Shown: one piece after another, positions 35,881 through 47,657 of the stretch
Numbering within the stretch: position 1 is the stretch's first letter
Layout of the letters: the number at the start of each line of letters is the position of its first letter
Assembly (NCBI GenBank): GCA_002914805.1
Contig: JXTB01000166.1
Location: 276,186 to 340,185, forward strand
Length of the DNA: 64,000 nt
Origin: Parasponia andersonii
Taxonomy: Eukaryota; Streptophyta; Magnoliopsida; Rosales; Cannabaceae
Reading direction: 5' to 3'
The notes under the pieces: generated by a model
The model's input: only the letters and a program-made list of their open reading frames with translations
The model's database searches: none
What the model was told of the DNA's origin: nothing
Translations under genes and position numbers: made by a program

Positions 35881-37115
35881 TTAAAACTCTATTTCTCTAA
35901 TAGCTGGTAATCCTGCTAGATCTTTTGAGAACATCTTTAAAAATTCATTAACCATTAGTACTCCCTCTTGCTTCATCATTAGTTCGTCTCTAGTATCCAC
36001 TACATTTGCTAAATAGCTAGTACATCCTTTCTCAAGTAACTTCCTTGTTTTTAGCATTGAAATTATTGATATCATTTTCTTCTTTAAAGACCGAAGGAAA
36101 GTAAAATTCTCTTCACTAGATGGCTAAAATATTACTCTTTTATCATTACAATCAATGCTAGCATGATACTTAGATAGCCAATCTATACCCAAAATCATCT
36201 CAAAATCCTACATATATAATAATATTAAATATGCCCATAACTCTCTACCATTTATTTGTATTGGATACGCTATCAAAACTTGACCAGAATATAGCACTTT
36301 TCTAGATGGAATTGTTATATAGTATCTTAAATTCAGAGTTTCAGGTGATCCTACATATATAATAATATTAAATATGCCCATAACTCTCTACCATTTATCT
36401 GTATTGGATACGCTATCAAAACTTGACCAGAATATAACACTTTTCTAGATGGAATTGTTATATAGTATCTTAAATTCAGAGTTTCAGGTGATCCTACATA
36501 TATAATAATATTAAATATGCCCATAACTCTCTACCATTTATTTGTATTGGATACGCTATCAAAACTTGACCAGAATATAGCACTTTTCTAGATGGAATTG
36601 TTATATAGTATCTTAAATTCAGAGTTTCAGGTGATCCTACATATATAATAATATTAAATATGCCCATAACTCTCTACCATTTATCTGTATTGGATACGCT
36701 ATCAAAACTTGACCAGAATATAACACTTTTCTAGATGGAATTGTTATATAGTATCTTAAATTCAGAGTTTCAGGTGATCCTACATATATAATAATATTAA
36801 ATATGCCCATAACTCTCTACCATTTATCTGTATTGGATACGCTATCAAAACTTGACCAGAATATAGCACTTTTCCAGATGGAATTGTTATATAGTATCTT
36901 AAATTCAGAGTTTCAGATGATCTGCCTAATTTTCTCACATATGCTAATGATGCAAATGAATGTGTAGTCTCTGAATCTATTAACATATTTGTAAGAATAT
37001 AAAAGATAAAGATCTTACCTACTACAACTGATGAATCAGCCTCAGCATCTGTCGCAATCATGGTAAACACACGAGCTAGAACTTTTTGTTGTTCACCAGA
37101 GGTGGAAGGACAACA
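35881..37115 (-). pseudogene. Protease region of gypsy D with internal tandem array
   Basis: The frame 37070-36780 starts at MFTMIATDAEADSSVVV and includes LIDSETTHSFA, where LIDSGAT is expected; the active-site glycine is lost to glutamate. It continues RKLGRSSETLNLRYYITIPSGKVL into a 143-base tandem array (36206-36920) that breaks the frame. After the array the post-protease linker resumes at 36180-35881 with KYHASID-type wording. At the right end CPSTSGEQQK marks the end of the Gag zinc-knuckle region, directly joined to LTR sequence. Confidence 0.75.
36206..36920. repeat. Tandem array, five copies of 143 bases
   Basis: Copies start with TCCTACATATATAATAATAT at 36206, 36349, 36492, 36635 and 36778. 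Copies 1 and 3 are identical (TTATTTG, ATAGCAC), copies 2 and 4 are identical (TTATCTG, ATAACAC), and copy 5 is a third version (TTATCTG, ATAGCAC, TTTTCCAG). So a 286-base dimer was itself duplicated. The unit derives from the protease gene of element D. 143 is not a multiple of three, so the array destroys the frame. Confidence 0.95.
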
Positions 37116-40026
37116 TTATTCTTTTATAAACTGTAAAACAAAAGAAGCTGCATGACATTATTTTTTGAAGGTGTCTTTAGTAAATGTACAATGAAAAAGT
37201 TTGTTAGTTTATCGTGCCATCAACAGTAATATTTATAGCGCATCAAAGTATTAAAATTCAGAAAAAAATATCGCCCACAATTCAAGCTTGTCTACATCTA
37301 CATGATCATAGCGGCAAGAAAGTGTGCTAGCCAACTAGCAACTCTATACATCATATGTTTCCTCACTTGCATCACAGGAACTAAATGAGCTAATGTTCAG
37401 TAAGTAAAGATCATACATGCTTATAAATATGTTTCATATATAAACGTTATTGAAATTCCTATTTTACTCATTCTTTCATAAATTTTCATTTTAATGCACT
37501 TTTCTTAGAAAATGTTTTTTTATAGAGCACTTGAGTACACTACAAAGTTGCGACAGTCGATAGCCCATGCCCACCTACACGGGAAGGAAACACATGGGCA
37601 ATGCAAACCATACCTACTCAGTGCAAATTAACTAGGTAATACACCTAGTAAATCTCATAGTATAAAGTTGCAGCAGTCGGTCAGCCGCGTCCACCTATGC
37701 AGGAAAGATGCCTGTGTAAACCATACTTATTTAACACAAACAGACTAAATAATGTAGTTAAAACATATCTCATAAAAATAAGTACAATGGTACTACTTTA
37801 ACTCCAATGGATAGGAAACTTCATTTCTTTGAAAATCTTACTTAAATGATCATGCCATGCTTATGTCTTTTGTAAACTTTACAACAACTATATGAATAAC
37901 ATATAATTACTATAATAAACATAAGCATGTAGGAAAACATCTTGTATCTACTACTTTTCTTGCGATGCACTTAAAATAAATCTTTATTTACCTTGTGTTC
38001 AATAGAAAAGATAGTGAAAAGGGTAAATATCTTCTAGAGACTAATGTGCTAATCACCTGTCATAAATTACTATTATTCAAGATGCACATTTTGTCAAAAG
38101 AATGCATTAAGATACTTGAACAAGACCGAAATCATAACTTTCATGAAATTAGGAAGCTTGATCATATAATAACTCATAATCATACAAATCACTTAAGGTA
38201 ATTTGTAGTTAATAACTAGCATTGAAAAACTATTCAAAAGTATTAAGATATGAATGCTAGTTCATTTGCACAAAATGATCCAAAATGTCATATAATTTTG
38301 TGAAAGTTAGTCCATTTGCCTCTAAATGGTGCCATTTTTAAAAAAAAATATTTGGACAGTACCTCTCATATTTTTAGGATATTACCACATGATTAAAATC
38401 ATAGTTTTTAACTTGCAATAAAATTTAACAAGCCAATTCCCACATATACACTTTGAAGAGAATTACTTAGAATGACATAGGCATACTTGAATACTTTTTC
38501 GGTTTAAGCAAAGTTTAAATCATTCTTACACTTGTGTGCCATCATAACCAGTGACCAAGTGAGTGTAATACATAATAGGATCAGTAAAATATACACTTCA
38601 AATTTTAGAAATTAGATTACAAATATAGAAAACTTAATCTAGTACACACGAAAACACTTAACTCTATAAATGGTAAACTTTGAGGCTTTAGGTCTAACTT
38701 TAATCCTCTACTTAAGTTTCATATTTCTAAAAATATATAAGGGTCCTAAGACCATTATTCACAATAGCTTTGGTTTAAGAGCTGAAATAAAAGAAATTAA
38801 CTACAAATTCAAAATTCTACATAGAGCTCTCCTTGACTAGTTTGAGCTTAGACTGAAGCTTCTACATTTAACCTCTACCAAATTGATTCCTAAGGCTTTG
38901 AAACTTATTTTAGGACTCAAGAGTACCTAGAGAAATAATTATTTAAGTGAGAACAAGTAGAGAATTGAAATTAAAGAACAAGACCTAGGAAGAAGAACTA
39001 GTAGAATTACCTTCACTTGTTTAAACCTATCTTGATTTCTAGAACTCTAACTTGAGTTCTACCACTTAGAAACTCTTGGATATGGCTAAGAGAAGCTGAG
39101 AGAAGTGTAGAAAGGTGTTGAAGAGATTCAGGTCATGGTTGGAGAGAACAAGAAAGAAAACGACCAGATTTGATCAAAAAGTGGTACTTATTGACTAACA
39201 AATGGTGTAACTGAAATTCTAAGGAGTATTTTTGTTATTTTGCACATTACTTTCTATATTTCTAGCTCTAAAATATCTTTACCACAATCACCATATTGCA
39301 GGTCACTCCTATATACCCAAGTATAAACAAAGTGGGTGAATCCTAGCTTAGAAAATGAAATCTAGTCATACTTTGATCTATAATCTCATATGGCCAATTT
39401 TATTGCAATCTTGTGGAACCTAGTCCCATAACCAGTTATTAAACATAAAAATAAGTCAATTAGACTACAATTAATAATTCAAACAAAGTATTAGTACTCA
39501 TTTATTAGAATATACAAAAATTACATTACGCAATTAAGTTGAATCTAAGATAGATTAGTGAAATAAAATACAAATCAATGTCGTGAATGCCACCTCGTAC
39601 TTACTTGGAGCTTACAAATAAAATGCTATAAATGAGTCTTAAACATTAAATTAAAGCTATTTGATGTGTTAAACACACAATAAATTTAGCTCCGAAATAC
39701 GTGAAAATTATATATTACAGAAAAACTACTACTTGATCAAGTTATCAACTAGTATAATCTTAATGCATGTGTACATAGTATTACATTCAAAAATATATTC
39801 TTTATTCTTTTAGCACACCATGCTCTCTCTTTGAGAGTATTGAACCTTTATACTATATCGAAATACTTCGACAATCACTAGTGTAATAATATATATGTAA
39901 AGTACAAAACATAAAGAATGAACATGTTACTATAAAATTTGTATTAAGGACTTCTAGATACCTAATATGCAATTAAAATATATTTATTACTCACTTAGTA
40001 TACACATAAGAATTTTGAGTACCACA
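37116..40026 (-). repeat. 5' LTR of gypsy D, truncated at its inner end
   Basis: It matches the LTRs at 28339 and 30317 from the TTATTCTTTTATAAAC words onward and ends at TTTTGAGTACCACA (40026). The first bases (TGTAACACC and about 50 more) and the PBS are missing, replaced by the end of the Gag frame. A further deletion of about 60 bases lies just inside the junction. Confidence 0.8.
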
Positions 40027-40031
40027 CTACC

Positions 40032-40984
40032 ACTTGGAAACTCATGGATATACCTAAAGATAGTTGAGAGAAGACTAGATAGTGACTAAAGTGGTTAAAG
40101 TCATGGCTAGGAAGAAAAAGGAAGAAAACGACTAGGTTTTATACAGAATTAATACTTAATGGCTAAGAAAAGTCATAACTTAAATTCTAAGAGGTATTTT
40201 CAGTATTACACACCCTAACTTTTCATTTATCCAGTTTAAATCACTCTTACTCATCACATTATTGGCTATTTTTATACACTCAAGTGTAAACAAAAATTTT
40301 GGAACCTAGCTTAGAAGATGAAGTCTAGTCATACTTTGACTTATGATCCTATATGGTCAATCTTATTGTACTCTGGTGGAACCTAGTCCCATAACCAATC
40401 ATTAAACATAAAATTAGTCAATTAGATTCCATTAATAATGCAAACATAGTATCAAAGCCTAATTATTAAAATGTATAAAAATAACATTAAATGATTAAGC
40501 TGAATCTAAACTAGCTTAGTGCAATAAAAATACGATTCAGTACAATAAATTCCGCTTCGTGCTTACTTGAAACCAACATTTTGGAAAATGCTAAAAATGA
40601 TCTCAACACATTAAATAAAAGCTATTTAATATGTTAAATGCATTGTGAATTTGGCTCTAAAAAGTATAAAAAATGCATATTACCAAAAAACTACTATTTG
40701 ACCAAGTTATCAATAGACATGATTTTAATACTTGTACCTTCAGAATTATAATCTTTATTCTTTTAGCACACTGAGCTCTCTTTCTCTCTCTAAGTATACT
40801 AAGCCTTAACACTAAATGGGAGCACGTCAACAAATATTACTACAATAATATAGATAAAAAACATTTAACATTTAAGATGAGCAATTTACCATAAGATTGG
40901 TACTAGTTACTTGATATGTCTATTATGCAATATGAAGATATTTACTATTAGCTTATTATGCATGTGAGAATCTTGGACAGCACA
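40032..40984 (-). repeat. 3' LTR of gypsy C, inner part
   Basis: It resumes C's LTR after the insertion of D with ACTTGGAAACTC (following the duplicated CTACC) and ends in GGACAGCACA at 40984. A PPT-like stretch (minus strand GGACAAAATTTAATAATAAGGG) follows at once. Confidence 0.85.
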
Positions 40985-41039
40985 ATCATTCCCTTATTAT
41001 TAAATTTTGTCCTTGAAATTTGCTTATCCAAATAATTGA

Positions 41040-42440
41040 GGAAACTTAATTTGTATCTCTTCTTCTCTTTCTTATGTGGCCTTTTCAACTTCGTGATTCC
41101 TCTAGAGTACTATGACTAAAGGGATCTTCTTGTTTCTAAGCTCTTTTTCTTTTCTATTCAAAATCTCCATTAGATGTTCTTCAAAGCTCTAATCTTGGCT
41201 TAGCTCTAATGACTCAAAACTCAAAACATGTGAAAGGTTCAGAATATGTCTTCTTAACATAGAGACATAAAAAATATTCTGTATATTCAACAGTGAGGGT
41301 GGCAAAGCAAGTCTATAGGCAACATCTCTAACTTTATCAAGTATCTGAAATGGGCCTATATATCTGGGACTAAGTTTTTCTTTCTTCTCAAACCTCATGA
41401 TTCCTTTATAGGAGTAACATTCAGAAACACTTTGTTCCCTTCTACGATCAACATAATATTTCTATCTATTCTGAACTACTAATATTATTTTATGAATTTT
41501 TTCAATAGCTTCACTTGTTTCTCTTACCAATTCTAGACCAAGAAATTTCCTTTCTCCCATCTCATCCCAGTGAATTAGAGATCTACATTTTCTTCCATAC
41601 AATACTTCATATGGAAGTATTTCAATTGAAGCTTGATAACTACTATTGCATGCGAATTCTATCAGCAAAACGTACTTGCTTCAAGATCCATGAAAATCTA
41701 ACGCACAAGCCCTAAGTATATCCTCAAGAGTCTATATAATTCTCTCTGATTGTCCATTTGTTTGAGGATGAAATACTATACTGAATTTCAATTTTGTATC
41801 CATAGTCTCTTGAACCTTCTTCCAGAATTTTAAAGTGAACTAGAATCTCGGTCAGAAATGATAACTTTTGGAACACTATATAGTATGACAACTTCTTGAA
41901 TATATAACCGAGCCAACTGATCCAAGCTATAAGTTACTATAATCAGCAAGAAGTAGGATGACTTAGTATATCTATAGGATGACTTAGTATATCTATCTAC
42001 AATTATCCAAATAGCATCGTGATCTTTATTTGTCTTAAGAAGTCTAACAACCAAATCTATAACAATCTCTTCTCATTGTCACTATGGCACATGTATAGGC
42101 TTTAATGTACTAGTAAGTCTCTGATGTTCAACTTTAACTTGCTAGCATGTGAGAGATTACTCTACGAACTCAATCATATCTTTCTTTGTACTTCGCCACT
42201 GGTAATGCATTTTTAAATCCCTATACATCTTTATAGTACTGAGATGAACATAGTAAGGAATAGTGTGAGCTTCTGTTAGTATCTTCTTTCTAATTGTTTC
42301 ATCTAGTACACATAATTTATTTCTGTAATGGATTATACTATCACTAGAAATTTAGAAGGCCACCTCATTTCCTAAATCTATCTTAGTCTTCAAACTTACT
42401 AGAAAGGGATCTGTATTCTGACTTTACTTAATTCTCTGTA
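41040..42440 (-). pseudogene. Integrase remnant of gypsy C
   Basis: The clean frames are 42054-41830 ([17 protein letters not shown], two catalytic positions), 41668-41462 (FACNSSYQASIE, HWDEMGERKF) and 41398-41189 (KLSPRYIGPFQIL, HNVFYVSMLRR-type GPY/F region). The chromodomain-like tail with LRNKKIPLV lies at 41130-41090. A 21-base tandem duplication (41954-41995) repeats the residues YTKSS next to the first catalytic Asp. Stops and shifts separate the pieces. A pre-integrase region is readable up to about 42430. Confidence 0.75.
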
Positions 42441-42579
42441 AAATGGTCGCTTGCAACGTAAAAGCCTTTAATTTCTCTATTAAACCTGTAGGCACTATCT
42501 CTAATTCCAATCGATGCAAATCTATCAAAAGATATTTCCGATCAACATACTTAAGTGACATAGCAGCTAATAACTTTGT

Positions 42580-43760
42580 ACTTAGTGCATCTAGAACCAC
42601 ATTAGCTTTTCCTTAATGATAGTTATTCTTACAGTCATAATCTTTTACCAGTTCAAGCCACCTTTTCAATCTCATATTTAGTTCTTTTAGGTAAAAAAAT
42701 ACTCGAGACTCTATGGTCTATATAGACTTGACATCTTTCACTGTAAAGTTAGTGTCTACAAATCTTAGTATAAAACTACTACTACTAGCTCCAAATTATG
42801 AGTAAGATATTTCTTTTCATGTTCTTTCAGTTGTTCAGAAGTATAGGTGATCATCTTACCATTATGCATCAACACATAGCCTAAACTATTCTTTGAAGCA
42901 TCATTGCAAACAACAAATTCCCTAGATCTAATGGGTATAGAAAGTATATGAGTTGTGACCAAATAATGCTTTAACTCTTGAAAACCCTTTTCATAATCAT
43001 TATTCCAATGAAATTTCACATTCTTTCTAGTCAACTATCAATGGAGAAGCCAAATTTGGAAATCATTTTATGAACCTTCTATAGTAACTAGCCAATCCCA
43101 AGAAACTATGAATCTCTGAAACATTTGTAAGTCTTGACTGCTTCAACCTTTGTTGGTCCATAGAAATACCATTTTCAGATACTACATGATCAAGGAAGAT
43201 AACTTTCTCTAACTAGAAGTCACAGTTCTTAAACTTTGCATACAATATTTTTTCTTTCAAGATCATCAAAATTATTCTCAAATACTCCAGGTGCTCCTCC
43301 CTTGAGCACGAGTATATTAAAATATCATCAATGAACACTATGACAAAACTATCTTAGAAATTTTTGAATACTCTATTAATCACGCACATAAAAGTAGCTG
43401 GGACATTAGTTAAGAAAAGGGGCATCATTAAAAACTCATAGTGCCCATATCTCATTCTAAAAGTTGTCTTAAGAATATCTTCTTTCTTAATCTTCAGTTG
43501 ATGGTATCCCGATCTTAAATTAATTTTAGAAAATACTATTGCACCTTGTAACTGATCAAACAAATCATCAATTCTAGGGAGAGGATATTTATTCTTGACT
43601 GTGATCTTATTTAGCTCTCTATAATCAGTACAAAGTCCCATAGTCTTATTTTTCTTCTTCACAAATAAAACTGAAGCACCCTATGGTGAAAAGCTCGGGC
43701 ATATGAAACCCTTGTCCAAAAGCTCTTATAATAGTACCAAATATTCCTTCAGCTCTGTTG
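42580..43760 (-). pseudogene. Reverse transcriptase and RNase H remnant of gypsy C
   Basis: The RT frame 43662-43354 has [29 protein letters not shown] and [13 protein letters not shown]. After a stop it continues with [15 protein letters not shown] near 43340-43295, which keeps both catalytic aspartates. RNase H (43034-42765) shows VVCNDASKNSLGYVLM and THNLELVVVV, and the linker to integrase reads YDCKNNYH-GKANVV near 42640. Several stops and one loss of sequence near 43080-43040 make it nonfunctional. Confidence 0.8.
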
Positions 43761-43764
43761 GAGC

Positions 43765-44756
43765 CATTCTAAATAATGCCTTAGATATAAGAGCTATACT
43801 GGGTAGTAGATCAATTACAAACTCTATTTCTCTATTAGGTGGTACTCCTAGTAGATCTTCTAGGAATACTTCTAAAAATTCATTAACTACTGGTACTTTC
43901 TCTGGCTTTATCTTTATTTCCTCTCTAATATCTATTATATTTGCCAAATAACCAATACATCATTTCTCAAGTGACTTCCTTGCTTTTATGATTGAAATAA
44001 TTGGTACTATTTTCTTCATCGAAGAACCAAGGAAAGTAAACTTCTCTTCACCAAATGGCTGAAATATTACTCTTTTACAATTGTAATCAATGCTAGCATG
44101 ATACTTAGATAGCCAATCTATACCTAAAATTACCTCAAAATCTTGCATATCTAACACTATTAAGTCTACTCACAACTCTCTACCATCTATCTATATTGGA
44201 CATGCACTCAAAAATTGACTAGAATATAGCACTTCCCTAGATGGAATAGTTATACAGTATCTTAAATTCAAAGTTTCAGGTGATCTGCCCAATTTTCTCA
44301 CACAAGCTAATGATGTAAATGAATATGTGGCCCCTGAATCTATTAATGTATTTATTAGAATATTGAAGATAGAGATCTCACTTGCTACAATTGATAGATC
44401 AACCTTAGTATCTCTTGCAGTCATGGTAAATACAAGAGCTGAAACTTTCTTTTGTTTACTAGAGGTGGAGGGACAATCTTTGGAAAAATATCCTGTCTTG
44501 CCACATGTATAACACACTCTACTATTGAAAAGACATTCATCTTTATGAGGGCTTCTATATTTGGGACATGTAAATTTCTAATTCGAATTAGATTGTGTCT
44601 ATTGAACTATTGCTGGACACTTTGAAGAATCTCCTCTTTGTCCTTGACCCTGTGAGAATTTCTTTTTACCGCCATTAAACCTAGGTTGAGCATCTTTTCC
44701 AAAATTTATATTTTCCCTTGCCATGTTAACATTTCTTCTAATATCTAGTGCTTTTA
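43765..44756 (-). pseudogene. Gag C-terminus and protease of gypsy C
   Basis: From the right, the frame before the solo LTR reads RRNVNMARENINFG, then a basic stretch, CPKYRSPHKDEC and the CCHC knuckle CYTCGKTGYFSKDC at 44512-44471. The protease follows in the same frame (44517-44191) with an intact LIDSGATYSF active site. It goes on in 44157-43960 with LDMQDFEVILGIDWLSKYHASID, and in 43947-43726 with the conserved [17 protein letters not shown] linker to RT. Gag and protease are the best-preserved parts of C. The solo LTR at 44757 cuts gag. Confidence 0.8.
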
Positions 44757-47155
44757 TGTAACACCCCCTAGTTTAACCATATTGTCATATACAGTCAAAC
44801 TATGAAGTATTATTCTTTCTTAAATATTATCTTTTGTATTGATAAAAAGGTGGGCAATTTTTTTTTTTTTGAACTTTCTAGAACTTTAGGACAAAAGAAA
44901 CTGCATGGCATTTCTTGTTAAAAGTGTCTTTACAAAATGTACAATCAAAAGAGGTTTTGACCAGTCGATTTTGCCATCAGCTGTAATATTTACATTACAC
45001 CAAAATATCTTAAAACAAAAAATGTCGCCCACAGGTCAAGCTCGTCTACATCTGTATGACCACGGTGACAAAAGGCAAGCCAGGCAGCCAGCTAGTCAAC
45101 ATCAAAATGTGCCTCCTCATCTGCATCACAAGACTAAAATGAGCTAAAGCTCAGTAAGTAAAAACTATGCATGCTTATGTATGCTTAAAAATCTCGTAAA
45201 GTTCCCATTGTACCCTTTTCTTTCTTAAACATTTTAGTTCATGTATTTTCCTTAAAACTTATTCATAATTAGGCCCCTTAGAGCATTGCTAGTCCCGTAA
45301 GTCGATGTGCCGTGATAACATTGGGCGGAAACTCTGGCCAAGAGTAAAAATAAGGTGCGACCGTCGTGTGAGGTTTTTTAAAACTCCTTCCCTCATCAAA
45401 GGGCAATCCCACACTGCGCTAATATTGTCCCGCTTCAACGAGACACATCATAAGATCCGCAAGTCCTGCTTCAATGGGAGAGTCTGCATCAACAGACTTA
45501 CCTACCCAGCTCTGATAGAATAGCAATTGCCATTAAAACTTATCTTATAAAATTGGTACAACAGTACTCACTTTAAAATATTCTGTAATGAAATTCTCAA
45601 TTTGCGTTGAAGACATGCCATGCATATGCCATTTTGTAACTTTCAAGAATAAGTAAATTTCATATAATGACATCTTCCATGTAATTCTTGTGATACAGTT
45701 GTAAGTCTTTACTTACCTCGTGTCTTGAATAGGAATTGATAGTGGAAAGAGTCAATATCCTCTAGAGAGTAGTGTGCTAATCACCTGTCATAAATTACTA
45801 TTATTCAAGATACACATTTTACAAAAAGAATGCATTAAGATATTTGAACAATACCGAAATCAAAACTTTCACCAATTTAGGAAACTTAATCTTAAAATGA
45901 CTCAGGAGTATTTAAATCACTTAAGGTACTTGGTAGTCAATAACTAGCATTGAAAAACTGTTGAAAAGTATTTAAAATGTGAATGCTAGTTCATTAGCAC
46001 AAAATGATCCAAAATGGCACATAATTTTGTAAAAACAAGTCCATTTGCTTCTNNNNNNNNNNNNNNNNNNNNNNNNNNNNNNNNNNNNNNNNNNNNNNNN
46101 NNNNNNNNNNNNNNNNNNNNNNNNNNNNNNNNNNNNNNNNNNNNNNNNNNNNNNNNNNNNNNNNNNNNNNNNNNNNNNNNNNNNNNNNNNNNNNNNNNNN
46201 NNNNNNNNNNNNNNNNNNNNNNNNNNNNNNNNNNNNNNNNNNNNNNNNNNNNNNNNNNNNNNNNNNNNNNNNNNNNNNNNNNNNNNNNNNNNNNNNNNNN
46301 NNNNNNNNNNNNNNNNNNNNNNNNNNNNNNNNNNNNNNNNNNNNNNNNNNNNNNNNNNNNNNNNNNNNNNNNNNNNNNNNNNNNNNNNNNNNNNNNNNNN
46401 NNNNNNNNNNNNNNNNNNNNNNNNNNNNNNNNNNNNNNNNNNNNNNNNNNNNNNNNNNNNNNNNNNNNNNNNNNNNNNNNNNNNNNNNNNNNNNNNNNNN
46501 NNNNNNNNNNNNNNNNNNNNNNNNNNNNNNNNNNNNNNNNNNNNNNNNNNNNNNNNNNNNNNNNNNNNNNNNNNNNNNNNNNNNNNNNNNNNNNNNNNNN
46601 NNNNNNNNNNNNNNNNNNNNNNNNNNNNNNNNNNNNNNNNNNNNNNNNNNNNNNNNNNNNNNNNNNNNNNNNNNNNNNNNNNNNNNNNNNNNNNNNNNNN
46701 NNNNNNNNNNNNNNNNNNNNNNNNNNNNNNNNNNNNNNNNNNNNNNNNNNNNNNNNNNNNNNNNNNNNNNNNNNNNNNNNNNNNNNNNNNNNNNNNNNNN
46801 NNNNNNNNNNNNNNNNNNNNNNNNNNNNNNNNNNNNNNNNNNNNNNNNNNNNNNNNNNNNNNNNNNNNNNNNNNNNNNNNNNNNNNNNNNNNNNNNNNNN
46901 NNNNNNNNNNNNNNNNNNNNNNNNNNNNNNNNNNNNNNNNNNNNNNNNNNNNNNNNNNNNNNNNNNNNNNNNNNNNNNNNNNNNNNNNNNNNNNNNNGAC
47001 AGTCATTAGTGTAATAGCATGTATGTAAATGCACATAACATAATGAATGAGTATGTTGCTACAAAACTAGTATTAATGACTTCTAGATGCCTAATATGCA
47101 ATTAGAACATATTTATTATTGGCTTAGTATGCATGTGAGAATCTTGGGCACCACA
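44757..47155 (-). repeat. Solo gypsy (Tekay-type) LTR inserted in gag of C
   Basis: The unit starts TGTAACACCCCCTAG and ends GGGCACCACA on the plus strand and is flanked by TTTTA on both sides (44752-44756 and 47156-47160), a perfect 5-base target duplication. The gag of C reads on both sides (AEDAELKVLK to the right, RRNVNMA to the left). The sequence is close to the LTR of element A (47658-49653) in reverse complement. It contains an N run, so a full element collapsed in the gap cannot be excluded; a solo LTR is the simplest reading. Confidence 0.85.
46053..46997. other. Assembly gap (945 N)
   Basis: This N run lies inside the solo LTR. Comparison with the LTR of A suggests that several hundred bases of LTR are missing here. 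Frames drawn across it are meaningless. Confidence 0.95.
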
Positions 47156-47160
47156 TTTTA

Positions 47161-47652
47161 GCACCTTCAGTTCGGCATCTTCAGCTTCAAGGGCTTTTTC
47201 TACAACTTCTGCGTAAAACACACCTTTCCTTATAGATATCTTAATATCTCTGTATATTTCTGCTTTGAGCCGTAGTAAAAATTTATTTATTTTCAACTCA
47301 TTGGTACCCACCATATAAAGAGCAAAATAGGATAGCTCATCAAAATTCTTTATGTAGTCACACACAGAGGAGAAAAATGGGATAACTTATCAAATTTCTT
47401 TATGAAGTCACACACAGAGGAGTAAATTTCTTTATATAGTCACAAATTTCTTTATGTACCAACCATATAAAGAGCAAAATGAGATAGCTCATCAAATTTC
47501 TTTATGTAGTTATACACAAACATGCCACCGTACCTCAAATTAGAAAACTCAACGACTTTTACAAGTCGACGAGCTTCACTAAAGTACTTCCTACAAATGA
47601 TTTTCTTAAATCTCTTCCCCAAGTCAATCTTTCAACATCAATGATTGACTTC
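47161..47652 (-). pseudogene. Middle part of gag of gypsy C
   Basis: The frame 47365-47160 reads DYIKNFDELSYFALYM, INKFLLRLKAEIYRDI and VVEKALEAEDAELKV, matching the gag of A at 50380-50580. Further right are SMKSIIDVERLTWG and related words (47650-47600), matching A at 50238. Between them, 47304-47516 is scrambled by partial tandem duplications (units of about 152 and 50 bases). Element A is inserted at 47658. Confidence 0.75.
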
Positions 47653-47657
47653 ATAGA

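Larger units (their letters stand above)
30317..40026 (-). mobile_element. Ty3/gypsy chromovirus D (Tekay/Del type), nested in the LTR of C
   Basis: It is bounded by TGTAACACC at 30317 and TACCACA at 40026 and flanked on both sides by CTACC (30312-30316 and 40027-40031), the 5-base target duplication. The 3' LTR is 30317-33063, pol remnants are 33064-37115 and the truncated 5' LTR is 37116-40026. Gag and PBS are deleted: the end of the zinc-knuckle region joins LTR sequence at about 37116. C's LTR reads continuously across the insertion once D and one CTACC are removed, which dates D after C. Confidence 0.9.

Noticed and set aside
36206..36920. CRISPR-like array
   Set aside because: The repeats are head to tail without spacers and derive from the protease gene of a plant retroelement.
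45972..47036. Long frames of 327-354 codons
   Set aside because: They consist almost entirely of N and are meaningless; the same holds for the frames over 24033-24375.
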